A DNA stretch of 38,896 nucleotides from Trachelipus rathkii. Its lineage: Eukaryota > Arthropoda > Malacostraca > Isopoda > Trachelipodidae. A program made the position numbers and the translations under genes. Each line of letters opens with the position of its first letter. Position 1 is the stretch's first letter. The stretch lies in the NCBI GenBank assembly GCA_015478945.1, contig JABUQX010014763.1, positions 1-38,896 on the forward strand. The letters run 5' to 3'. The notes under the pieces were generated by a model. The model saw only the letters and a list, made by a program, of their open reading frames with translations. It made no database searches and was not told where the DNA came from. Below are positions 1-13,560 of this stretch, in pieces.

Positions 1-117
1 TTCTATGTAAATCAGGGGGAGCAGCAATTAAAGACGAAGGGATATAGGATTAAAAAGAACCGTTATCTTAAACGAGAGCACCGAATAAAAGGCCTAATGA
101 AATTCAATTAGCTACAC
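1..117. other. unassigned left edge
   Basis: No gene or repeat boundary is recognisable here. The matching position upstream of copy B (7300-7423) shows only weak similarity, so the duplicated unit appears to begin near 118. Confidence 0.3.
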
Positions 118-775
118 TGTAACTTTTATAAATAATTAAACTAGAATATTGTAAATAAATAAATTCTAACACCGGGTTTAATATTGTACTTACTCATTTT
201 GTTTCGAATTAAAATTGTGTTTATATATTTTAGCTCAGGTAGTAATAGGGTGTTTATAAATTAAAGTTTATAAACCTTCACATACAATATCCATAAGAAA
301 ATACTTAATAATTCATATTATTTTATTATTATATACAGAAAGTAATAAAAAAATCAGCCGTCCAATCCCTTCTTTCTAGATTTCATCGTAACAGGAAAAG
401 TCCTCTGTAAAGGCACGCAAACGGCTAGCCTCCCTCTTAAGAAAGGAGAACGTAACATAACTAAACAATTTCAGTCCAATACAATGACTCATTTCCGGTT
501 TGCATTCACTGTGGGTCGTACAAAATTGAGCAAGAGGCAAATCACCGGTGAGTGAACAAAATAGAGGTCAATAGGAGAAATAAAGGGGTTACTAGACAAT
601 TGTTAAGGAAGAGGAAGAAAGAGACTGTTTTTCGTCTCTTTTGGAATTTTTCACGGTTTGCTCAGTCGATTATAGCAGAGGAGGAGTCCCGGATTATTAA
701 AGATCTCGTACAAGGGAACATTAAGGAAATTTGTGTATATCTTTTGCTCTGGTTTTGAGTAATAAAGGAATTATA
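118..775 (+). repeat. LTR-like segment, copy A
   Basis: This segment starts TGTAACTTTTATAAATAATT and aligns by eye along its whole length with 7424-8088. Shared landmarks are a CCGGGTTTA/CCCGGGTTTATATTGTACT stretch, a GGGTCGTACAAAATT stretch, and GCAGAGGAGGAGTCCC near the 3' end. Both copies end in GTTTTGAGTAATAAAG, where AATAAA could be a polyadenylation signal, and then run into an AT tract. The TG start, AATAAA near the 3' end and position ahead of a gag-like region fit an LTR. No CA end or primer site could be fixed because the AT tract intervenes. Small reading frames inside it are not conserved in frame between copies and are not called genes. Confidence 0.45.
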
Positions 776-1034
776 TATACATATATATATATTAAGTATA
801 TTATATATATATATACTAAGTAATATATATATATAAATATATATAATAGTAATAATATTATATATATATATGATATATAATATATATATATACTATATAA
901 TAATTATAAATTATATATATAATAAAGTTTATATATAGAATATATATATATATATATAGATATAGTATAATATTATATATATATATATTCATATAATATA
1001 TAATATATACTATATATATATACTATACATAATA

Positions 1035-1067
<33 letters not shown>

Positions 1068-1182
1068 ATTAAGTATATATATATATATATATAATATAGT
1101 ATATACTATATTATAATATATATATATAATAGATATATATAATATATACATTATAATACTGTATATATATAATAATAAGTAT

Positions 1183-1213
<31 letters not shown>

Positions 1214-1742
1214 AAATATATATATATAATATTAAATATATTATAGTAATAGTAAAATAGAGATATGAATAGTATATATATATAATATATATATATATTA
1301 TGATAAATATATATTATAATATAGATAATATAATATATACTATATAGTTATATAGTATATATATTATATATATATATATATAAATATATATAATATAGTA
1401 TATATATATTAATATATATATATAATATATTATAATATATATAATATATATATATATATAATTATTATACTATATATATTATATATTATATAATAATATA
1501 TTATTAATAATTATATATATATAATAGTATATATATTATAATAATATATATATATATATATATACTAATTATATATATACATATATATATATACTAGTAT
1601 ATATATATACTATATTAATATAATAAAAATATAGTATATAATAATATATATATATATTATCCTATATATATATATAAATATATAAATATATCTATATATA
1701 ATATATTATATATATATATAGTATAATATTAATATATACTTA

Positions 1743-1777
<35 letters not shown>

Positions 1778-2005
1778 CTATATATATCATATATATACTA
1801 TATATAATTATATTATACTAAAATATATTATATAATATATATAATATATTAGAATATATATATTATATATATATATAATATAAATATATATATAATATAA
1901 TAGTATTATATATAATATATATATATAATATATTATATATATATTATATATATATTATATGATATATAATATATATATATTATATATATATGATATATAT
2001 ATTAG
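766..2005. repeat. imperfect (AT)n tract, about 1.2 kb
   Basis: Almost pure A and T, made of short TATATA runs broken every 5-20 bases by AA, TT, AG or AC. No gene content. It lies between the LTR-like segment and the gag-like region of copy A. The equivalent tract in copy B (8086-8272) is only about 190 bases long. Confidence 0.9.
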
Positions 2006-4907
2006 ATATTAGGTGTTATTGTGTTTCAACCAAAATACTTGCATTTTTTTTCCTGCATCAATCAAATGGGACCTTCAGATAAGGAGCAAGCTGGTAAGCT
2101 GTCAATAGGAGGGACCAATGCAGCCATATCCGAAACGTGGTGCATATTGGGCACTTGGAAAAAGTTCTCATGGTTGCCATTAGCAAAGATGGTATTTGCG
2201 CACCGATAGCGAGACTGTTGGCAGTATTTGGAGGAATGAACCTCAGGCTTTGACATTAGATTGAGAGGACATAACATGTACAGTATGGTGAGAATATATA
2301 GAAGCCAACAGGGCGAGAAGAATGAGGTAACGAAGTTAACCGCATAACGGAACAGAAAGAACTGAACCTAGAGAACATTGCAATACATCGCGCAAAAAAT
2401 ATGAGTGATGGATCGAGATCAGGCTTACCAAAATGAGGCTAGCCTCGTGATCAAAGCGTTAAAGCAAAGGACCATAACCCAAAGAATGACTACGCTGACG
2501 GTATACAATGAGGAAGAGTAGCTCAAGTAGAGGGCAACAAGGTGACCCAATTTAGATGTGACGAAATGAGCATTAGCAGGCAAGTCACGCGCAAAGAGGA
2601 AGAAATAAGAAAGGAGAATGGAAGGGACGGAAAAGATAAATACCACTTTCGACGAAAAGTTCCTACAGTCAGAAGAAGAAACAGAGAAGCTGAGAAGTGA
2701 ATTGACAGGGAGAAAAAAAATGGAGCTCTAAATAGGCTATGTAGTAGAATTGGAAGAGTCGAGGGTGAACATACTAAGGCTAGTGAGTAAACATTTATTC
2801 GTTTGTGACTGTGAGATGTGGAGGGGTGATGAACTGTCATGTTAGGGAGGATTATAATAAACGCTGTGGAAACCTTTTAAATAGTATGGGAATGAAAAAG
2901 TCGCAGGATATATTTGAGGCCATTTATTGAGTAAGACTAACCGAACCGATTGCCAAGGGAACAAGCTTGTAAAGAGATCTATATATAGTGCGCATGGCAG
3001 TAGATACTAGAAAATTCTTGGAAGGTCGACGTAATTAAGGACATACTTACGTATATAACTGGGCTAGTAGGTCAAATATACCACCACCTAGTGGCTTAGA
3101 TTTAGAAAGCTGTGCATAGAGGAAAAAGAAACGAGCAGAATGAGATTTACAAAAGGAGTTTTGGAGGTTTAGGAAGATGCGAAAAAATGAAAATGGTGGC
3201 CTGAGTTTGGCGTTATAGGGTGCAAAGCCTAACTTAGCGAGTCAGGCCAACTAAAGAGCAAGATAGGAGTCAAACAAATAACTTGAGAACAATTTTTTGA
3301 ATTAGTCTACCGATAAAGAAGGCAAGGAGATTCATGAAAAAGGATGGAAAAGTGAGAAACGAAATGCTAAATATAAGTGTGGAAAGTGTTGCTAAACTGG
3401 CACAGAGGAATAACGAAATGGAATGCCAGGAGGATGGAAATCAACAAGCATGATAGGGATACCAATATGGGCCACACTAAAATGGAGAACAAAACACAAA
3501 AAGGGACATATCGCAGATAAAGTGGTCTTATGAAGGCCAGTATATCAGCAAGAATAACAAATACAATTAGAATAGCAACAGGCAAATTAATGAGAAAGAT
3601 ATGATACTTGAGGGTAAAAAGTATGTTACTGGTTTGCAACAGGGTAGGCATTAAAGAGAATGTTCAGAAATATATATAGGGTGGTGCTTAGGATGTGGGA
3701 GTAATGAACATAGAACAATGGAATGTGATCCAGAAGAGGGTTCAAACAACAAGAACAAGGTTATAGAAGACAAGATCAACAGGATATGGGTGGACAAAGG
3801 CAGAATGAGAGGAAGCCGCTATCTGAAAAAAAAATGCTTTTAAGCAACCAATGGGCAATGGAGGGTATTCGTGCGCCATTTTAGCGGAACAAATATACGA
3901 ATTAATGTGCAACAAAAGCAGGCACTTCCGGGAGAAACAAGTAGGTAGCTCCGTGTGGGACCGGACCGAATTCGGAGTGGAACCGCAAAATAAAATACTC
4001 CGCAAAATTAACTGCCGGCAACGCAGGTGCAAATGCAACAGGGTAATTCGGGGAGGTGATGATATTAAGAACTAAGAAACGGTGGTTAAAAGGATATCAA
4101 GAAATAGATGGGATTCTCTGGAGTTAGCGCAGGGTGTAAGTCTATTCACAACATGAATATAGGGTTGAAATAACAACAGAGGATGAAATAGAGGAGGCAC
4201 CAGCAGGTATCGTGTACAGTGCACTCCCCAATAAGGTCAAAAAGACAAAAAGGGTAGGATGGAAATTAAGGAAACATGGGACCTTTCTATGCAATTGGCC
4301 AAGTGGTAAAGCCAGCCATAAGAAGGATATTAGGAAATCAAACGAGTATTTAGGAGAGGAATAAGGAGACACAATACAGAGGCAGAACCTATGCCATACT
4401 CCTATAGATACTAGTGATCTCTTGGATTGGGTGGATTCAGCAAGAGGATGCAAATTCAGATGCGGAATTCGACTTACAGAGTTTTGAAAGAGAGTAAAGG
4501 TTCGCCGATAAGCAGTTTACAAGCACACCCGTATAAACCATTTCAGACTGCCAGCACGTGAAGGAAGAAGAGAAAGGTCCAGGAAGTATATGTGACTTCG
4601 GGTACAGAGTGAAGGAATATACCAGGTAGATAATCATGTGCAAGTAACTTAAATATCCTTTTATAATTTCAGATCAAAATTCATGACGGAGTTAATAGAA
4701 GTTGTGAGGATCCCTGAACAAATGATGTGGCTGATGAGGTCAGGAAGGACATGAGGAAACCGCAACAAGGATTCAGAGATTAGACATCGGCCAACGACAC
4801 GGGTGCAAGAGGGTCAGCTCTGCAGATCTCCCGAATGTACAGAAAAGGGTATTGGAGTTTGAAAGAGAGAACGGCATTACATCGAAGGGCGTCTAGTGGA
4901 AACTAGG
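2006..4907 (+). pseudogene. gag-like retroelement region, copy A (shattered frames)
   Basis: Aligned with copy B, this region shows a start near 2068 (ATGGGACCTTCAGATAAGG here, ATGGCACCTTCAGATAAGG in B). The frame is then lost through many small indels. The clearest domain is a CCHC zinc knuckle at 3685-3726, with spacing C-x2-C-x4-H-x4-C. A second Cys/His-rich patch near 3834-3890 matches a better preserved C-x2-C-x3-H-F-R-N-K stretch in copy B. Zinc knuckles in an LTR-led unit are typical of retroviral or retrotransposon Gag nucleocapsid, which packages element RNA. No protease, RT or integrase motif was found. Reading frames on either strand here are under about 105 codons and are shadows. 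The clade is not recognised. A domesticated gag gene is a less likely alternative. Confidence 0.5.
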
Positions 4908-5885
4908 TGAGTTTACTACTCTTGTTTATAATGATTATTGAACTTTTTTATTTATTGTGTATTATGTTTTGCTTTATGGGAATGCTTCCTTCTTAAAAAT
5001 TGGTTTCAATCCTGAAGAGGGTGAGTTTTGTCGACGAGTCAGAGTGACTCTGTAATGCAATTAAACAACCTCCGTCATATATTTTTACAAAGTAGAACCA
5101 CACCATATCCAGTGCTAAAGGATAAAGCTCATTTGAATTCTCAAAAGAAGTTCAGGTAAACAGTTGCATTCAATTTCAGTTCAAAAAGTGTCTAAGTTAT
5201 ATAGGAATTTCATTACGGAATTTAGTGATGTCCACTTTATAAACTGAATTGTTGAAGGTTGTGAATTGTCAACATTCCGAATGGGATATATTGCGGTACT
5301 AAGTTTGGATTTTCCAGTGTTATAATAACCTAAACTCTCCCAAAATGGTAATGTTATATATTAAATCATAAAAGTGATTATTTACGATAGTTTAAATCTA
5401 AAAGTAGGATAGGGATTTATGACTTCGCACTGTTGTAAAATTACGAAAATAACGTTACAACTTTAAAGAGAGAGAGAGTATACCGCAGTATTAAAGCGTA
5501 AACTGTGAAGATATTATGCTACGGAATATTAATTGCTACACGAAGACATGTATATAAACGAGACGAATTACAAAAGAGTAAAAAGTAAATTATATATAAG
5601 GACTTTTGTTTAAGAACAATGAATTAGATAGCGGATAAAAGCTGAGTAGAGAGAGGAGACGAGGAAGGATGACTCAAAGAGTCAGAAAAAGTATAAATTT
5701 ATATATTAGGATCCTCTGCTTGAAGGACAATGAAAATTATATTAAGAATAGTCATGATAAACGGAAAAGTTTGAGAGTAAAAATGACACTAGTAAATCTT
5801 AGAGAAAGAATAGTGCAAAGGAAATTTAGGGAGGGATTAGTATATATTGGTAAGATATATCACCATAAATATACCCTAGTATATT
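4908..5885 (+). repeat. 3' tail of duplicated unit, copy A
   Basis: AT-rich sequence with a clear counterpart at 11491-12600. Shared landmarks include GATTCTCAAAA, AAAGTGTCTAA, TTTTCAGTGTTATAA and AAACTCTCCCAAAA. It opens with a donor-like AG|GTGAGT at 4905-4912. A 73-codon frame at 5669-5890 rich in Lys and Arg has no recognisable family and is not preserved in copy B. The tail runs into an AT tract, as does its counterpart. Confidence 0.5.
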
Positions 5886-6055
5886 TATAAGATATACTAT
5901 ATGATAATATTATATATATATATATAGTATACTATATATATATATATATATACTAATATATATTATATTATATATTATAAATATATATATATAATATGAT
6001 AATAATATATATATATAATTATATATAATATATATTATATTATATATATATATGT
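5886..6055. repeat. imperfect (AT)n tract
   Basis: Short TATATA runs with frequent single-base breaks, closing copy A. The last bases become TGTGTGTGCGCGGTGTGG. Confidence 0.85.
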
Positions 6056-6220
6056 GTGTGCGCGGTGTGGTGGGTATTGATAGCGTGCAATGGTTAAAAA
6101 ACACATCGCAAAGGTATAATAAGGATCTTTTAAGATATGAGAGGCCCACATTTGAGAAGGGGGCGCACATACAAAATTTAAGCTACAATTGCGAACGAAG
6201 GATAAGGTAGAATTCAATTA
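6056..6220. other. non-repetitive island
   Basis: Mixed-composition sequence between two simple repeats. No open frame or known motif was recognised on either strand. Confidence 0.3.
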
Positions 6221-6860
6221 TTTATTATTCATTATATTATTATTTATTGATTATATTATTATTATTATTATTATATTATTATATTGATTATGTATTATTA
6301 TTATTATTAGACTTATTAATTATTAATTATATTATATTATTATTATTTATTATATATTATATATTATTATTATTATTATTAAATTATTATTAATTATTAT
6401 TATTATTATTATTAATTATTTTTATTATATTATATATAACATGCGATTATGCTATTTCAGTATTATATCTAATAATATTAGGGGTATGAGGCATTAGTTG
6501 TTTTATCGTATATTCCGCGGTTATTAATATCAATAAGTACACTGAATCGGAGTGCTAGGTTATTTACTGTTATTCGGTACTTATATAATATTATTTGTAA
6601 CGATAAGGTTTGTTTGGGATTATGATTATTATTATTATTAATTTTAATTATTATTATTATTATTATTATTATATTATTTATATATTATTATTATTATTAT
6701 TATTGATTATTAATTATTATTATATTATTATATATTTTTTATTATATATTTTATTATTATTTTATTATTATTATCTATTATTATTATTATTATTTATTAT
6801 TATTTTTATATTATTATTTGATTATTATTATTATTTATATTATTATTTATTATTATTATT
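6221..6860. repeat. imperfect (ATT)n arrays with a unique spacer
   Basis: Two ATT/TTA arrays (about 6221-6440 and 6610-6860) flank about 165 bases of ordinary AT-rich sequence. The arrays carry many dropped or added bases. Frames through them give only Tyr, Ile and Leu runs and are not genes. Confidence 0.85.
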
Positions 6861-6990
6861 AGTAAGTGAGTAGTAGTAGTGTAGTGAGTAGTAGTGAGTA
6901 GTAAGTAGGTAGTAGTAGTAGTAGTAGTACGTAGTTAGTAATAGAAGTAGTAAGTAGTAGTAGTAGTATAGTAAGTTAGTAGTATAGGTT
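6861..6990. repeat. imperfect (AGT)n array
   Basis: AGT trinucleotide repeats with frequent AAGT or TAGT variants, directly continuing the ATT array. This makes a compound ATT-AGT microsatellite. Confidence 0.85.
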
Positions 6991-7423
6991 AAGTATTTAT
7001 TATTATAATGTTGTGACTAATTCATCTAATTATTAAATTAATGAAGGCAAGAATTAATAATTAATGGTTGGTCATTTATGATTCCAGGGAGCCGAGTCTA
7101 GGACCCAGCTCAGAAATTGGATTCTGATCGGACGCCAGAAGCAAGGTCAAGATCCGTAGAGGTCAGCGATCCAGAATATTAAGGCGCAAGGCTGCAATTA
7201 ATGCCATTAAAGGATTCCAAGCCCTAAATTAGAGCCAGTTAGACGCTTAGGTTAGCACACTGAAGTTAAACCAGAGCCAACTGGAATGATTCCTAAGGTC
7301 GAAAGTTCACAACAGGTTGTGTGTCAGTTTGGATCGGGCTGATTCATATACTCAGGACTTACCAAAGCTTCCAGAAGGATCATCGTCTGGAAATAACGAC
7401 GGTTTAAAAGGAAGTATTGCTCC
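6991..7423. other. unassigned sequence upstream of copy B
   Basis: Ordinary-composition sequence with no open frame and no recognised motif. If the A/B family is an LTR element, this could be internal 3' sequence of the first element ahead of its second LTR. The matching position after copy B (about 13.4 kb) does not look similar, so this stays open. Confidence 0.3.
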
Positions 7424-8088
7424 TGTACCTTTTATAAATAATTAAAAAAAAATTTGTAAATATATTAAATTTAACCCGGGTTTATATTGTACTATATTCT
7501 TTATGTTTTCGAAAGTAAATTGGTGTTAATATTTAGCTGCAGGTAGTAATTAGGGTTATTATTAAGTTATAGTTAGAAAGCCATAGGATAGTTAGGATTG
7601 ATATAAAAAATACTTATTTATTCATATTATTTATATATAAAGAAAAGCCAGCATTTGTGTCTCTCAATCCCCTTATTTTCTCATTATTTTCATCGTTAAC
7701 AGGAAAAGTACGCTCTGGTAAAGGAACGGCAAACCTTGCCATCCCTCTAAAAAGGAGACGTAAACAACAAAGCAATTTCAGTCCTCAACAATCTCATTTC
7801 CTACGGATTTCATTTCAATGTGTGGGTCGTACAAAATTACCAAAAGAGGACAAATCACAAGGTGTTGAAACGAGAAAAGTAGGTCCAATAGGAAGCTAAA
7901 TAAAGGGTTACTTGACAATGTGTTAAGGTAAGAGGAAGAAAGAAAGACTATTTTCGTCTCTTTTGAACTTTCACGTTGCTCAGTCGATTTAGCAGAGGAG
8001 GAGTCCCTGGATTATAAAGATCGGCTCATAAGGAAACATTAAGAGAATATTTGTATATTTTTTTACTCTGGTTTTGAGTAATAAAGAA
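7424..8088 (+). repeat. LTR-like segment, copy B
   Basis: Counterpart of 118-775, starting TGTACCTTTTATAAATAATT and ending GAGTAATAAAG before an AT tract. Differences from copy A are mostly one-base gains or losses. An 80-codon frame at 7657-7899 rich in basic residues is not shared as a frame with copy A and is not called as a gene. Confidence 0.45.
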
Positions 8089-8272
8089 TGTATATATATA
8101 GTATATTATAGTATAATATATAATATATATAATATAGTATAATTATATATTATTATATATATATATCATATAATACATATATTATTATATAAATATATAT
8201 ATATATAATATTATAATATATATATATAATATATATATATATACTATATATATATAATATATATAATAATAA
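8086..8272. repeat. imperfect (AT)n tract
   Basis: Equivalent of the 1.2 kb AT tract in copy A and much shorter. It sits between the LTR-like segment and the gag-like start. Confidence 0.85.
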
Positions 8273-11200
8273 GGTTTTATTTTTGTGTTGGTTGTCAATA
8301 CTGATTTTTTTGCCTCTTATATAAATGGCACCTTCAGATAAGGAGCAAGCTGGTAAGGTCAATATGGAGGAGACCAAGCAGCCTACCGAGGAACTGGGTG
8401 CAATTGGGCACTTGGAAAAGTTCCAGGTTGCCTTAGCAAAAGATGAAAATTTGGATATCGATCTGATGTTGGAGTATTAGAGGGAATAACTCAGGCATTT
8501 TGACAGATGAAGCAGGACATACAATGTTACAGTAGAGTACGCGCGATGAGCGCAGCAGGGCAGAAAGTGAGGGTAACAGAGTTTACCGCATGACGGAACA
8601 AGAAGACTGACCCTAGATACGATCTCAATACATAAAAATAGAGTGAGCGATGCGAGGATCAGGCTTAACCAAAAATGGAGGGCTGACGGGTACCGTGACT
8701 CAAAGCGTTAAACAAAGGAATGAGACCCAAAAGAGAGACACCACGGTTACTGAAAACAGATGAGGAAAGTATGCTCAGAGAGGGTCAACAAGGTTGACAA
8801 ATTGTATGTGTACGAATGAGCATAAAGCAGCAAATAGGCCAAAGAGAAGAAATATAAAAAGGAGAAGAGGGCGGAAAGAAAATACACTTACGACGGAAGT
8901 TCTAACAGCAGAAGAAGAATACACATTATATGATAAATCATCATCTATTTCAACATTTGGAAGGAAAAAATGGGCTCAAACAGGCTAGAAGAATTGGAAG
9001 ACGTCTAGGTGTGGAACATACTAAGGCAGTGAGTAAGAATATTTATCGTTTTGGACTGTGAGATGGTGTGAAGGTGATGAAGTCGATTTAGAGTATAATA
9101 TACAAGCATTAGTGAAATACTTTAAAGGTAATGGGAAGAAAATTCCAAGAAATTTGAGGCATTAATAGAAGACTACGAACAGATTAGTGCCAAGGAACAA
9201 CTGGGTAAAGACAAAAGTCGCTGGCAGTAGAACGTTAGAAAGTTTCTTGGAAGGCCGGTATTGAAGGACATACTATAGTATTATACAGGGCTAAGTGTCA
9301 AAGTACTCACCGATAGTGCTAGATTAAAGAAGGCTGTGCAAGGAGGAAAAAAGAAACGGGCGAGTGCATGATATTTTTACAAAAGGATGTTTTGGAGTTA
9401 GAGATTGCGAAAAAAAATGAAAAAGTGGCTGAATTTGCGTTAAGGGTGCAAACCACTTACGAGGCATGACAAGAGAAACACGTTTGGAAAATATTGAAGG
9501 AAACTAATTGAAACGCAGGAACAGTCAGATGGCAAGGAGATTCAGAATAAGGATGGGAAATGAGAAAGAAAGCTTAAGTAGAGGTGGAAAAGATGTGCTA
9601 AACTGGGCACAGGAGGAAGACGAACTGGATGACTCTAGGAGGAGGTAACAAAGATTGAAGGGATACACAATATGGGCCACACTTAAATGGAGAAAAACAT
9701 CAAAAGGGACATACGCAGAGTAAAGGTGATGGGGGGTGGTGTGACGTTATTGGAAGGCCCAGGTATATCAGTTCAGAAAACAAATACACCATAGGGGAAT
9801 ACAAACATAGCAAATTAATGAAAGATATGAATACTGAGGTAAAAAGATCTTACTATGTGCAACAGGTAGGAACATTTTTAAAAGAAGAATGTCGGAAAAT
9901 ATAATGGTGTGCTGTAGATGTGGAAGTAAAATGAAGCATCGAACCTGCGAGAAGCTGAGCCAGAAGAGGATTCAGACAACAAGAAAGGTTATAGAAGGCA
10001 AGATCAACAGGATATGGGGGACAAAGGCAGAATGAGAAGAAACCCCCATCGAAAAAAATGCTTTTTATGCAACGTGCCCATTTTAGAAACAAAATAAAGC
10101 GAATTAAAGGCCGGACAAAAACAAGCAACTCGGGAAACGAGTAGCTCTGTGGGACCATTGAGTGGTGGTTTGGACCGGATATGCGGGTGAACGCCCAATA
10201 AATCTTCCCAATAATTAACGAAGAACGCGGCACCAGGTGGCGTTGCAAAAGGGAAATTTTTTATATTTATTTTTTCCCCATATTTTTTTGAGCAGACATT
10301 TTGAAACTTCTAAATCTAGGTGAAAAAAATTCTAATTAAATATGATCATCTGGAGTTAGCCAAAGGTGAGTCTATTCACATCTAAACATGAAGATATGGT
10401 GAAATAACAACAGAAGATGAAATAGAGAGGGCACCAGCAGTATCGTGTAACAGTCACTCGCCCATAAAGGTAAAAAGACAAAAAAGGAGTAGAGAGCAAT
10501 AGCAACGGATAATTAAGAAACACAGAGACAACATAACCTAACAATTGGCGATATTATAGAGTCAATCAAACACAAGGCAACCTGCATAGCACTCTAAGAA
10601 CGAATATAAGGATTCAAACGAGTATTTAGGAAAGAGACAACCTAGGCAGCACACAAACCAAGCAAGACTACCGAACACTACCACATCCCTACTCTATAAA
10701 GATAACTAAGATGAGCACTTTCTTCTTGAGCATATATCCGAGGATGAATACTAGCATCACAGAGGCATTAGCACAAGATCAGATTGGAAATATCAACGAA
10801 AGTTCTACAAAACACTCTCTCCAAATCAGAACCGGAGAAAGTTTAAACCTCCAGGTCCGCCATTTTAATTATACAGAATATACCACCGCAAACAGATAGC
10901 TCATAGCGTATAAGTAGGCGAACAAGCACATCAACGCCACATGCGAGCGAACAAAAAAAACACAACTCAGACAAAAACACCACAAAACACAGCCGCTAAG
11001 AAGAAGGAGTCATCTCGCAGGTATATTAACCATTATACGAGGAAGCCACACGGCCAAATGATGAGGAATACACAACCTACACAGATAAGAGACAAACATA
11101 GTAATCAAGTTTACAAGATGACACTATAAAAGACCCTCAAATAATATATATATACGCAGATGCAGATATTCGACTTAGGAGTTATTAAGCCTTGAACATA

Positions 11201-11490
11201 TAAGTCCACGGACTACATCTGATAATCACAACAGATCGGCGAATCGGTGCATGAGTGCAGAAGACCCAGAAACACAACACCACACACAGAGGATTCAATA
11301 TGCATATAGTAAACACATCACGAGCGCGCTGCACTAGACCAAACACAGTCAAGCAGGTGCAACCCATCCAATCTCCGGACTAAACGAAGTCGTACCCTAA
11401 CACATCAGCCATAACAAAGCGAGAAATATAGAATACGTTGCATGCCCGACTGTAGGGAGCAGAAGTGCCGCGACTCACATATGAGAAAGA
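8273..11490 (+). pseudogene. gag-like retroelement region, copy B (shattered frames)
   Basis: From ATGGCACCTTCAGATAAGG near 8328 the plus strand reads about 45 codons of acidic, Glu/Lys-rich protein before the first frame loss. Fragments of a Gag-like helical region follow near 9240-9470. A zinc-knuckle remnant at 9910-9948 (C-x2-C, then His and Cys with disturbed spacing) and a Cys/His patch at about 10050-10085 match copy A. From about 10500 to 11450 similarity to copy A is weaker. Frames there (10711-10899, 10941-11129) are Thr/Lys/Gln-rich and unrecognised. No pol domain is visible. The indel pattern makes it impossible to say whether the gene is truly dead or the sequence is unpolished. 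Confidence 0.5.
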
Positions 11491-12600
11491 GTTAACTAGG
11501 TAGAACGTTAATAGCCTAGTCCTTATCACTGTTTATATTACTGTTTTAATTGTTTTAAATATTAATATATTTAATTTTTATAATAATATATATGCTGTAC
11601 GTACTAATTTGACTTATCGCGTAAGAGCTCAATCTCTTCTTCTAAATATTTCGAGATTATTCCACAATACCTGAATAGGGTGAGATAGTGTTCACATATA
11701 GTCAGGATCTCGTGTTCATCAACAATCATAAAACAAACACTACTACATAATTTTACACAAAGTAAAAAAAAACACCAATTAATCCTAGGACATGATAAGA
11801 AACATCATATTAATTGATTCTCAAAAAATAAAGTTCAAGGTATAACAGTTGACATTCGATATTCAATGTCTAATAAAAGTGTCTAATTTATAAGGATTGT
11901 CATTACTGAAAATATGTTGATTGCCAAAACTATTATTATAATAAAGATAATTTGTTAAGTATGTAATTTATATCAACTTCGAAGATTTATCTACTACTAA
12001 AATTGTGATTTTCAGTGTTATAAGAAACAAACTCTCCCAAAAATTGGGTATAATGTATAATAATAACAATATATATACTATATAAAATATAATAGTGATA
12101 TTAACGATATAGTTTAAAAAGATATAAAAGTAGGAAATACTGATAATAGACTTGTTCTATATAAAATTAACAGAATATATTAACGTTTAATAGTTTAATT
12201 AATATTATAGCAGATTACAAACCATGGCGAAGAAGATGCAATACGTTAATATTGCAGAAGAATTAAACTATAAGACATAATTGAGTTAGAATACGAGGAA
12301 TTAACCAAGAGTAATAAGTAAATTATATAATAATAGGATCTATTTATGTACAAAGGAATAAATAATTAGAAATAGGAATATAAAAAACTATTAGAAAAAT
12401 AACAGTTAGAACAAAAATAAAATGAGAAGTAAAAGAAATTAATATATAGGAATGCTTTTGACTTGAGAATATAGAGACAATTGAAAAATTAATTAATGAA
12501 TTTATAGTCCATGATTAATAAATCAGAAAATGTATTATAGAGTAAAATGACAACAGTAATCTATTGAACAGAATAGTCAAAAAGAGGATTAGGAGAGATT
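11491..12600 (+). repeat. 3' tail of duplicated unit, copy B
   Basis: Counterpart of 4908-5885 with the same order of landmarks, including the closing stretch near 12450-12590 that precedes an AT tract. It is somewhat longer and more AT-rich than copy A. Confidence 0.5.
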
Positions 12601-13017
12601 ATATAATATAAAATATATAATATAGTATATATTATTAAGATCCTAGAATTATATATATATATAGTAACGTATATATATATAGTATAAATATAAATATATA
12701 TATATATATATATATAATATGTATATATAATATATATAACTAATATATAGTATATATATAATATAATATATATATATATATATATAATAATTATATATAA
12801 TATTACCCATAATACTATATACATATATATAAAACATATTATATAGATATATATAATAAATAGATATATATATATTAGATATAATTATATATATATATAA
12901 ATAATATTAAGTATATATATATATATATAACATTATATAGTATATATACTATAATAATATATATATAAATATATAATTAGTTAATTATATAGATATAGTG
13001 ATATATAGTAATTATAT

Positions 13018-13048
<31 letters not shown>

Positions 13049-13372
13049 ATTAAATATATAATTATATATTAATATATATATAATCATATAAAAAATATAA
13101 TATATAGTAGATATATAATAATATAATACTTAATATTAAATATATATTAATATATAATACATATATAGTATATAGTATATAATAATAATATATATATTAA
13201 TATATAAATATATATAATATAATAATATATATTATAAAAAATATATATAATATTAAGTATATAATATTATATATATATATAATATACTATATAATATATA
13301 TATATATATATATTATTATATTGATATATATATACTTAATAATTATAAGTATATAATATATGTATATATATC
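12600..13372. repeat. imperfect (AT)n tract
   Basis: About 770 bases of broken TATATA runs following copy B. Frames through it give only Ile/Tyr runs. Confidence 0.9.
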
Positions 13373-13560
13373 ACTTGAGTACTAGTAAATCCACACCGGT
13401 AAAAATTAAGTAAAATACTCACATTGAAACATAGTATAGAAGTATATGAGGAATATAAATGGAATAGAATAGGAAATGAGGATGTTTATAAAGAATGTAT
13501 TCAAAAGAGGCAAATTAGATCATTAAACATTTATTTATGAGGATAGAGAATAATAAAATT
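13373..13560. other. non-repetitive island
   Basis: AT-rich sequence without a recognised gene or repeat family, between two AT tracts. Confidence 0.3.

Noticed and set aside
2062..4643. Many minus-strand frames of 60-105 codons across copy A
   Set aside because: Low-complexity, Leu/Ser/Phe-rich, not conserved in copy B, and antisense to the gag-like signal.
7657..7899. 80-codon basic frame in the LTR-like segment of copy B
   Set aside because: Copy A has frame breaks at equivalent positions and no shared peptide. It is probably LTR sequence.
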